This document shows, piece after piece, positions 13,591 through 18,508 of a stretch of 18,508 nucleotides of DNA. The notes under the pieces are model-generated. The model had not been told where the DNA came from. It searched no databases and saw nothing but the letters and a program-made list of their open reading frames with translations. The DNA comes from Lachnospiraceae bacterium UBA7026 (GTDB taxonomy: Bacteria > Bacillota > Clostridia > Lachnospirales > Lachnospiraceae). Numbering within the stretch: the stretch's first letter is position 1; each line of letters starts with the position of its first letter. A program made the position numbers and the translations under genes. The stretch spans positions 1 through 18,508 of the forward strand of contig DLBH01000010.1 of NCBI GenBank assembly GCA_002494165.1, written 5' to 3'.

Positions 13591-14463
13591 TCAGTCCTTC
13601 TTGTCCGGATTCCAGTCATCAGGCGTCTCTAAAGAAAGGCAACCCAGCCGAAGGGACCGGAAATCCTCCATCAACAGTCTTGCCGCCTTGTCATGGTCAG
13701 GCTCTCCGCCCTTCATGATGCAGCCCCTGACCTGGGCGATCGCCGCGAGCAGGTCCTCCCTGGTCATGTCAGCCTCTGTCTGGAGACCATAGCGGTCTTC
13801 CAGCACTCCCGGATAGCTTTCCTGTAGATAGTCCGTAAGATGCCAGGCCAGTTCTGTCGTGTTGAGGATCTCATCCTTGATGGACCCGATCATAGCCAGC
13901 CGCATACCTACCCTCTGGTCCTCAAACTTGGGCCAGAGGATACCTGGGGTATCCAGTAATTCCACGTCCTTATTAATCTTAATCCACTGCTTTCCCTTTG
14001 TCACGCCGGGCTTGTTGCCGGTCTTGGTACAGGCCTTGCCCGCAAAAGAATTAATGAAGGTAGACTTACCTACATTGGGAATACCGGCAACCATGGCCCT
14101 CACAGGCCGGTTTAAGATACCCCTTTTCCGGTCTCTCTCCTTCTTCTCCTTACAGGCTTCGGCAATCAGCCGTCTCAGCTCCTTCATACCCGTGCCCTTC
14201 CTGGAATTAACCCGGGCCACATAAAAGCCCTGACTCTTATAGTATTCCTCCCAGCGGGCAGTAATATCCGGATCTGCCATATCCGCCTTATTCAGAATAA
14301 TAATCCTGTACTTGTTATTGGCAAGACTGTTGATATCCGGATTGCGGCTGCTCTGGGGAACCCTGGCGTCTAAAAGTTCAAGAACTACATCTATAAGCTT
14401 TATATTTTCCTGCATCATCCTGCGGGCCTTTGTCATATGACCCGGATACCACTGAAAATGCAT
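13591..14463 (-). CDS. rbgA: Ribosome biogenesis GTPase RbgA (YlqF)
   Basis: RbgA is a circularly permuted GTPase that acts at a late step of 50S assembly. The permuted order is visible: G4 NKAD (58-61), then G1 GIPNVGKS (127-134), G2 KPGVT (151-155), G3 DTPG (171-174). The N-terminal FQWYPGHMTKARR and a C-terminal RNA-binding helical part (about 210-290) are typical; 290 residues is the normal size. AGGAG lies nine bases before the ATG. A strong hairpin (14485-14503) and the 36-bp repeat array separate it from lepB upstream. Confidence 0.97.
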   Translation of the reverse strand: MHFQWYPGHMTKARRMMQENIKLIDVVLELLDARVPQSSRNPDINSLANNKYRIIILNKADMADPDITARWEEYYKSQGFYVARVNSRKGTGMKELRRLIAEACKEKKERDRKRGILNRPVRAMVAGIPNVGKSTFINSFAGKACTKTGNKPGVTKGKQWIKINKDVELLDTPGILWPKFEDQRVGMRLAMIGSIKDEILNTTELAWHLTDYLQESYPGVLEDRYGLQTEADMTREDLLAAIAQVRGCIMKGGEPDHDKAARLLMEDFRSLRLGCLSLETPDDWNPDKKD

Positions 14464-14484
14464 TAAGTCAGTCTCCTTTCTGTA

Positions 14485-14503
14485 TCCCGGCCCTGGGCCG
14501 GGA
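14485..14503. repeat. GC-rich perfect inverted repeat before rbgA
   Basis: TCCCGGCC (14485-14492) and GGCCGGGA (14496-14503) form a perfect 8-bp stem with a 3-base loop. On the minus strand it ends five bases before the AAAGGAG of rbgA. No T-run follows. Confidence 0.65.
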
Positions 14504-14538
14504 GCCGGTTGCTTCCATTATAACTGCCTCTGGTTCTA

Positions 14539-14700
14539 CCGCCGGTCTCACTGGAACAAGCCCATCCGATTCTGCCGCCAGTGGCATAAGGACCAGTCTG
14601 TCCGGACATGCCGCCGGTCTCATAAGGACCAGTCTGTCCGGGCATGCCGCCGGTCCCATAAGGACCAGTCTGTCCGGACATGCCGCCGGTCTCATTGGGA
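14539..14700. repeat. 36-bp tandem repeat array, 4.5 copies, between lepB and rbgA
   Basis: Units start at 14539, 14575, 14611, 14647 and 14683 (plus strand, CCGCCGGTC or similar). The middle three are nearly identical and the one at 14539 is diverged; the last is cut after about 18 bases, overlapping the lepB stop. As 36 is a multiple of three, all passing frames stay open. On the minus strand one frame reads 12-residue units like MSGQTGPYGTGG from an ATG at 14681. Another starts at 14695 with an ATGA overlap with the lepB stop and encodes units like RPAACPDRLVLM to a stop at 14468. Neither frame is clearly favoured, so I call no gene here. Confidence 0.92.
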
Positions 14701-15231
14701 CGATCTCAGTTTGACCTTTACACAGCCCACAAATCTTTCCCTGTCTATATTACCTATATTAGCTACTCTGGAATCTTCACTGTTATTACAGTTATCCCCC
14801 ATAACAAAATATTCATTTTCTCCCAGCCGGATCTCATAAGCTGCCAGGCCTGCCGACAGAATATCCTCATCAAAAAGATCATCCATGGCCTCTCCGTTAA
14901 TATAGAGCTTACCCTCGCTGATCTGTACAGTCTCTCCCGGAAGACCCACGACCCGCTTAATGGAATAGTGGGTACTGCTGCCATTTTCCAATTCTATGAC
15001 AGCCGCGTCCCCCCTGTCCGGGTTTCTAAGCCGGTAATCCAGCTTGCTGACAAGAATCATATCATTGTCATAATAGGCCGGCTGCATGGACTCACCATGG
15101 ACCACGATCACCTGCACACAATAGTGGACAAGAAGATATGCGAGAAGAATCATGAGGAGAATCTCTCCTACCCAGAGACCGATATTACGGATCATCCGGT
15201 TCCTTCTCTCGACATAGCGGTAATTCTTCAT
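14692..15231 (-). CDS. lepB: Type I signal peptidase (copy downstream of rplS)
   Basis: This is a second signal peptidase I, 179 residues from the ATG at 15231. That start has GGAGG eight bases upstream; the open frame runs further to 15300 but that part is the rplS terminator. One membrane segment (about 16-40) is followed by the catalytic Ser48 in VHGESMQP and Lys92 in SIKRVVGLPGE. The box usually reading GDNRxxSxDSR is GDNCNNSEDSR here, with Cys in place of Arg. Catalytic residues are intact, so it is probably active. It sits in the position where Clostridia usually have one lepB after rplS; here a second copy follows rbgA. A 36-bp repeat array begins at its stop codon. Confidence 0.95.
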   Translation of the reverse strand: MKNYRYVERRNRMIRNIGLWVGEILLMILLAYLLVHYCVQVIVVHGESMQPAYYDNDMILVSKLDYRLRNPDRGDAAVIELENGSSTHYSIKRVVGLPGETVQISEGKLYINGEAMDDLFDEDILSAGLAAYEIRLGENEYFVMGDNCNNSEDSRVANIGNIDRERFVGCVKVKLRSSQ

Positions 15232-15260
15232 AGGTTTTTCCTCCGCAATACTCAGGATGG

Positions 15261-15291
15261 AAAAACAGGGCAAGTAATCCCTTACTCGCCC
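15261..15291 (-). terminator. Strong rho-independent terminator after rplS
   Basis: On the minus strand GGGCGAGTAA (15291-15282) pairs with TTACTTGCCC (15277-15268) over 10 bp with one G-T pair and loop GGGA. TGTTTTT follows. It lies about 15 bases after the rplS stop and 30 before the lepB start. Confidence 0.88.
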
Positions 15292-15306
15292 CGGTTTCAA
15301 TCGATA

Positions 15307-15654
15307 CTATTTCACTAATTCTTTTACCTTAGCCTTCTTACCAACTCTGTCACGCAGATAGAACAGTTTCGCTCTTCTTACCTTACCTCTGCGGACAACA
15401 TCAATCTTTGTCACGATCGGGGAATGTACCGGCCATGTCTTCTCAACGCCAACACCGTTGGAGAACTTTCTGACTGTAAATGTCTCTTTGGCTCCGCCGT
15501 TCTGTCTCTTGATTACTGTGCCCTCGAACACCTGGATTCTCTCACGGGCTCCCTCAACTACCTTGGAGGATACGCGGACTGTATCGCCAACGTGGAACTC
15601 TGTAATCTCCGGCTTCAGCTGTGCATTCTCAATGCTCTTAATAATATCGTTCAT
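15307..15654 (-). CDS. rplS: 50S ribosomal protein L19
   Basis: L19 lies at the interface of the 30S and 50S subunits. The 115-residue protein shows the family motifs [53 protein letters not shown] and [16 protein letters not shown]. The start is the ATG at 15654 with AGGAGG six bases upstream; a longer frame to 15708 would run through the leader RNA. It has its own candidate promoter at the end of trmD and a structured leader, and it ends at a strong terminator, so its level can be set apart from the rest of the operon. Confidence 0.98.
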   Translation of the reverse strand: MNDIIKSIENAQLKPEITEFHVGDTVRVSSKVVEGARERIQVFEGTVIKRQNGGAKETFTVRKFSNGVGVEKTWPVHSPIVTKIDVVRRGKVRRAKLFYLRDRVGKKAKVKELVK

Positions 15655-15752
15655 GTGTGACCTCCTAAATATTCTCGGTGTTCTTAATACTAAAAGCGGA
15701 ACGATCATTCTGTCTTATCGTCCTGTAACAGAGGACCACCTTTTTTCACAAC
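15655..15752 (-). ncRNA. L19-type ribosomal protein leader of rplS
   Basis: The minus-strand leader can close with GGUG (15740-15737) and CACC (15680-15677). Inside are GUCCU...AGGAC and UCUGU...ACAGA pairings, and the sequences GGTCCTCTGTTA, GATAAGACAGA and AAGAACACCGAG that I remember from the Firmicutes L19 leader (an autoregulatory element bound by L19). The match is from memory; a covariance-model search would settle it. Confidence 0.6.
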
Positions 15753-15758
15753 TACAAA

Positions 15759-15787
15759 ATAATATCATACATTCGAATCAGGTGCAA
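15759..15787 (-). promoter_or_regulatory. Candidate rplS promoter at the end of trmD
   Basis: On the minus strand an extended -10, TG-A-TATTAT (core 15759-15764), has a weak -35 TTGCAC (15782-15787) 17 bases upstream, overlapping the last trmD codons. Transcription would start near 15752, just before the leader RNA. The extended -10 is the better part of the evidence. Confidence 0.45.
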
Positions 15788-16505
15788 GTGTTTTTAAATA
15801 TTTGATATCCTCTTTGCTAAGCTCAGCCTGGTCCAGCAAGTCCGGTCTCCGTTCCTTTGTCCTCTTTAAGGACTGGTCGCGGCGCCAGCGGTCTATGTTG
15901 GCATGGTGACCGCTCAAGAGGACCTCCGGCACCGGCCTGCCATGAAAGACGGCCGGCCTTGTATAGTGGGGATGCTCCAGGAGTGAATCATGAAAAGACT
16001 CAAATTCAGCAGACTCCTCATTGCCAAGGACTCCAGGCACCAGCCTGGATACCGCGTCCATGATCACCATGGCCGCCAGCTCGCCGCCGCTCAAAATATA
16101 ATCCCCGATAGATACATAATCCGTAACGATCTCTTCCAGAATCCGCTCGTCCACTCCTTCGTAATGGCCACAGAGGAAGACCAGGTCCTCCTCCCGGGAA
16201 TAATCCTGGGCCATGACCTGATTAAACACCTTGCCCTGGGGAGTGACATAGATCACTCTGGGCTTCTTTTCCATGGCTCCCGCGACACTTTCCCAGGCCA
16301 GGTAGATGGGCTCAGCCTGCATGACCATGCCGGCCCCGCCCCCGTAAGGATAATCGTCCACATGCTTGTGCTTATTGAAGGCAAAATCTCTGATATTCAC
16401 CGTCTCCAGACTGATCAGACCCTGGTCTAAGGCCCGGCCTGTCACACTGGTGTGCATGCCAGTTTCTATCATATCGGGAAACAGAGTTAATACGTGAAAA
16501 TTCAT
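15765..16505 (-). CDS. trmD: tRNA (guanine37-N1)-methyltransferase
   Basis: TrmD uses S-adenosylmethionine to methylate G37 next to the anticodon and so prevents +1 frameshifts. It has the SPOUT knot fold: [13 protein letters not shown] at the start, [31 protein letters not shown] and the cofactor loop [24 protein letters not shown], then the helical C-terminal part. The 246-residue length is normal. The ATG at 16505 overlaps the rimM stop by one base (TGATG), giving coupled translation; a GTG one codon earlier is possible. Confidence 0.97.
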   Translation of the reverse strand: MNFHVLTLFPDMIETGMHTSVTGRALDQGLISLETVNIRDFAFNKHKHVDDYPYGGGAGMVMQAEPIYLAWESVAGAMEKKPRVIYVTPQGKVFNQVMAQDYSREEDLVFLCGHYEGVDERILEEIVTDYVSIGDYILSGGELAAMVIMDAVSRLVPGVLGNEESAEFESFHDSLLEHPHYTRPAVFHGRPVPEVLLSGHHANIDRWRRDQSLKRTKERRPDLLDQAELSKEDIKYLKTLAPDSNV

Positions 16506-17014
16506 CACTTTGTCAGCCCTTTCAGCAGGTGAACCAGGATGATCTTCTCCTCCATGTCCACATCAAGGATACAATCTTTGATTGCCGGCAGCAGAATCCT
16601 TCCCCCATCCTGGGTCAGTACCTCGTAGACGTCATTAGCCCCGGTCTGGATCACATTTTCCAGGGTACCGATGGTCACGCCGGAATCATCCACGATCGTC
16701 AGACCGATCAGGTCAGCAATAAAGTATTCGTCCTCTTCTAAGGGAACCGCGTCCTCCCGGGTGACCATGAGGGGACAACGCTTGAACTGCTCTACCTGGT
16801 TGATATCGTTCATTCCCTGGAATTTCAGGAAGACAAACTGTTTAAAGAACCTGCAGCCCTCAACCTTCTTCTCGATCAGCTCACCGTTTTTGTCAATAAG
16901 GACCTTGTCAAGATCCAGGAATCTGTTTTTGTCATCTGTCGTGGGAAATACCTTCACTTCGCCCTTCAAGCCGTGGGTTCCGGTGATGATTCCAACCTGA
17001 AGTAAATCCTCCAT
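16505..17014 (-). CDS. rimM: Ribosome maturation factor RimM
   Basis: RimM helps 30S assembly, binding S19 near the head of the small subunit. The N-terminal beta-barrel begins with [18 protein letters not shown]; the C-terminal PRC-barrel shows [19 protein letters not shown] sequence ([12 protein letters not shown]), GANDVYEV and [19 protein letters not shown]. Its 169 residues are the usual size. GGAG lies seven bases before the ATG. The gene is translationally coupled to trmD and preceded by a 145-base spacer with a structured leader. Confidence 0.96.
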   Translation of the reverse strand: MEDLLQVGIITGTHGLKGEVKVFPTTDDKNRFLDLDKVLIDKNGELIEKKVEGCRFFKQFVFLKFQGMNDINQVEQFKRCPLMVTREDAVPLEEDEYFIADLIGLTIVDDSGVTIGTLENVIQTGANDVYEVLTQDGGRILLPAIKDCILDVDMEEKIILVHLLKGLTK

Positions 17015-17060
17015 ATGTAAACTCCACTCTTTCTAAAGAAGTTCTTCGGTCTATATAGTT

Positions 17061-17110
17061 TACGCCGCCCAGAAGCTGGCTTTTTATGTACCTGTTCTCT
17101 GCGCGGCGTA
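17061..17110 (-). promoter_or_regulatory. Structured leader element before rimM
   Basis: TACGCCGC (17061-17068) and GCGGCGTA (17103-17110) form a perfect 8-bp outer stem. An inner CAGA (17070-17073) with TCTG (17098-17101) extends it, and the tip contains an A-rich loop on the minus strand (ACATAAAAAGCC). I do not recognise a known riboswitch or ribosomal leader. It ends about 45 bases before the rimM ATG. Confidence 0.45.
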
Positions 17111-17132
17111 TAAATCATATTCTTATCTTGAT

Positions 17133-17154
17133 AAAAAGCCCGTCAGACAAGGGC
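17133..17154 (-). terminator. Weak terminator-like hairpin after khpA
   Basis: On the minus strand GCCC (17154-17151) and GGGC (17141-17138) flank a 9-base loop, followed by five T residues. With only four base pairs it may reduce but not stop transcription into rimM. Confidence 0.4.
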
Positions 17155-17159
17155 ATGGA

Positions 17160-17387
17160 TCAGGCGATGTCAACGATAACCTTTTTCTCTTCTCCGGAAG
17201 CTGCTGCTTTTACGACGGAACGGATCGCCTTGGCAATCCTGCCCTGCTTACCGATCACCTTACCCATGTCATCCTGGGCCACGTGAAGCTCGATAATGAT
17301 GGCCTTGTCCGTCTCTCGCTCAGTAACAACCACCTCTTCCGGATGATCCACCAGAGATACGGCAATTACTTTAACCAGTTCTTTCAT
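17160..17387 (-). CDS. khpA: KH-domain RNA-binding protein KhpA
   Basis: This 75-residue protein is almost only a KH domain; the RNA-contacting GxxG loop is GKQG (46-49) inside MGKVIGKQGRIAKAIR. In Gram-positive bacteria KhpA pairs with KhpB/Jag and binds many transcripts, affecting cell elongation and division. Its place between rpsP and rimM is conserved in Firmicutes. A GGGGGG run lies eight bases before the ATG, an unusual but workable ribosome binding site. It lies 19 bases after rpsP. Confidence 0.95.
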   Translation of the reverse strand: MKELVKVIAVSLVDHPEEVVVTERETDKAIIIELHVAQDDMGKVIGKQGRIAKAIRSVVKAAASGEEKKVIVDIA

Positions 17388-17406
17388 GCCATATGCCCCC
17401 CGGTAT

Positions 17407-17652
17407 CTATTTCTCTATGCCTGCGTTCTTTAAAAGTCTGGCAACAGTATCTGTGGGCTGAGCACCCTTGGCAAGCCAGTCTTTTGCTGCATCTGCATCG
17501 ATGCGGACTTCAGCAGGTTCCTGATTGGGATCATAGAAACCGATCTCATCGATATTTCTTCCATCTCTGGGAGATCTTGCATCAGCAACTACGATTCTGT
17601 AAATCGGTGTTTTCTTCTTTCCCATTCTCTTTAATCTCATCTTAACTGCCAT
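17407..17652 (-). CDS. rpsP: 30S ribosomal protein S16
   Basis: S16 is a 30S assembly protein. The 81 residues start [24 protein letters not shown], followed by [16 protein letters not shown] and [22 protein letters not shown], all family hallmarks. AGAGGTGG lies seven bases before the ATG. A candidate promoter lies about 50 bases upstream of the start, so the gene probably heads its own transcript as well as receiving read-through from ffh. Confidence 0.98.
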   Translation of the reverse strand: MAVKMRLKRMGKKKTPIYRIVVADARSPRDGRNIDEIGFYDPNQEPAEVRIDADAAKDWLAKGAQPTDTVARLLKNAGIEK

Positions 17653-17700
17653 TGTTAATCCACCTCTCTTAAGTATTCTTTCTTATTCTTACTATAAAAT

Positions 17701-17729
17701 ATAATATATAGAAACCGGAATTCCGGTAA
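17701..17729 (-). promoter_or_regulatory. Candidate rpsP promoter overlapped by a palindrome
   Basis: On the minus strand TTACCG (17724-17729) and TATTAT (17701-17706) are 17 bases apart. The perfect 14-base palindrome ACCGGAATTCCGGT (17714-17727) covers most of the -35 and half of the spacer, a position where a bound repressor would block RNA polymerase. Confidence 0.5.
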
Positions 17730-17774
17730 CCATCTCATATAAGACCACTCATATTTCTGAAGGCCAAATCCGGC

Positions 17775-17818
17775 AAAAGACCATACCTGCCTGAACCAGG
17801 GAAGGTCTCCCATGGTTC
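17775..17818 (-). terminator. Overlapping hairpins after ffh
   Basis: Two alternatives exclude each other on the minus strand. The first pairs GAACCA-GGGA (17818-17808, one bulge) with TCCC-TGGTTC (17802-17793). The second pairs AGACC (17808-17804) with GGTCT (17782-17778), with an inner CCTG/CAGG stem, and is followed by TTTT. This could be a terminator of ffh or an attenuator before rpsP. Confidence 0.4.
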
Positions 17819-17821
17819 CTG

Positions 17822-18508
17822 TCAGAAGGGAAGCTTCATGCCTCCTAAATTGAAGCCGCCTCTTCTGCGGCCTCCCTTGCCCATCATGCCGTTCATCTGC
17901 TTCATCATCTTGCGGGACTGCTCAAACTGCTTGCACATCTTGTTCACTTCCTGCATGGTGACGCCGGCTCCATCCGCGATCCTCTTCTTTCTGGAAGGAT
18001 TAAGCAGGTTGGGATTACGCCGCTCGGCCGGTGTCATGGAATAGATCATGGCCTCAATCTTACCCATGGCACTCTCGTCCACATCAATATTCTTCATCTG
18101 ACCGCTGATCCCGGGAATCATGGACAGAAGGTCGGAGATACCGCCCATCTGCTTGATCTGCTGCATCTGGTCAAGGAAATCATCAAAGCCATACTCTGCC
18201 TTGCGGATCTTCTCCTCCAGCTTTCTGGCATCCTCCGCGTTCACTGCGTTCTCCGCCTTCTCAATCAGGGTAAAGACATCACCCATACCCAGGATACGGC
18301 TGGTCATACGGTCCGGATAGAACTGCTGCAGGTCTTCCAGCTTCTCTCCCATTCCTACATAGAGGATGGGCTTGCCCGTAACCGCCCGGATGGACAGGGC
18401 CGCGCCACCCCGGGTGTCGCCGTCCAGCTTGGTGAGGATCACACCGTCTATGCCTACCTTGTCCTCGAAGGTCTTGGCCACATTGACGGCATCCTGACCG
18501 GTCATGGC
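17822..18508 (-). CDS. ffh: Signal recognition particle protein Ffh, C-terminal part
   Basis: The window holds the last 228 or so residues; the N domain and most of the GTPase domain lie beyond the right edge. Visible GTPase motifs are TKLDGDTRGGAALS (G4 region and following loop) and GKPILYVGMGEKLEDLQQFYPDRM. The M domain, which binds 4.5S/6S RNA and signal sequences, follows with its SMIPGI segment, TPAERRNPNLLNPSRKKRIADGAG and a Met-rich tail (KMMKQMNGMMGKGG) ending GGMKLPF. Ffh sends membrane and secreted proteins to FtsY and SecYEG. It precedes rpsP as in most Firmicutes. Confidence 0.98.
   Translation of the reverse strand, partial: AMTGQDAVNVAKTFEDKVGIDGVILTKLDGDTRGGAALSIRAVTGKPILYVGMGEKLEDLQQFYPDRMTSRILGMGDVFTLIEKAENAVNAEDARKLEEKIRKAEYGFDDFLDQMQQIKQMGGISDLLSMIPGISGQMKNIDVDESAMGKIEAMIYSMTPAERRNPNLLNPSRKKRIADGAGVTMQEVNKMCKQFEQSRKMMKQMNGMMGKGGRRRGGFNLGGMKLPF

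Noticed and set aside
14539..14700. The 36-bp repeats as a CRISPR array
   Set aside because: The units are joined head to tail without unique spacers and no cas genes are present.
14430..14714. 94-residue plus-strand repeat protein (SLSGHAAGLIRT units)
   Set aside because: It is antisense to the lepB and rbgA ends, has no ribosome binding site, and is open only because the 36-bp repeat is a multiple of three.

Overview
The window looks like a chromosomal segment of a Gram-positive anaerobe of the class Clostridia, most likely a Lachnospiraceae-type species. The reasons are the gene order ffh-rpsP-khpA-rimM-trmD-rplS-lepB-rbgA-lepB-rnhB-yraN, strong AGGAGG-type ribosome binding sites, a Rex redox repressor, a DUF512 gene next to der, and what appears to be a Re-type citrate synthase. 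Coding regions have a medium to fairly high GC content and the spacers are AT-rich. I see no phage, plasmid, insertion sequence, CRISPR, tRNA or rRNA.

Almost everything is read from the minus strand, so transcription runs from the right edge to the left. Right third (18508 to 15307): the translation and secretion cluster ffh (5' end cut by the window edge), rpsP, khpA, rimM, trmD and rplS. It has a candidate promoter before rpsP, a structured leader before rimM, an L19-type leader with its own promoter before rplS, and a strong terminator after rplS. Middle right (15231 to 11638): lepB, a 36-bp tandem repeat array, rbgA, a second lepB, rnhB and yraN. Middle (11507 to 8129): a DUF512 radical-SAM-like protein, der and plsY, closed by two terminators. 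Then a Re-citrate-synthase-like gene with its own promoter (7624 to 6227), whose 3' end overlaps by 41 bp the 3' end of the only plus-strand gene, an ABC-F ATPase (4297 to 6267). After an 800-bp spacer come rex, nnr (NAD(P)HX repair), a CBS-domain protein and the first 23 bases of yebC at the left edge.

Functionally this is mostly housekeeping: ribosomal proteins and ribosome maturation (S16, L19, RimM, RbgA, Der, KhpA, TrmD), protein export (Ffh, two signal peptidases), phospholipid synthesis (PlsY), RNA/DNA hybrid removal (RnhB), NADH/NAD+ sensing and nicotinamide repair (Rex, Nnr), and entry into glutamate synthesis through citrate. I found no clear new multi-gene system. The unusual parts lie in the spacers: short tandem duplications (32 to 46 bp) in at least four of them, CCGG-rich palindromic islands in otherwise AT-rich DNA, a perfect 26-bp palindrome with Rex-like half sites, structured leaders, and terminators inside a conserved operon. 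Several gene starts were moved downstream from the longest open frame because a good ribosome binding site, or a promoter, lies inside the longer frame.
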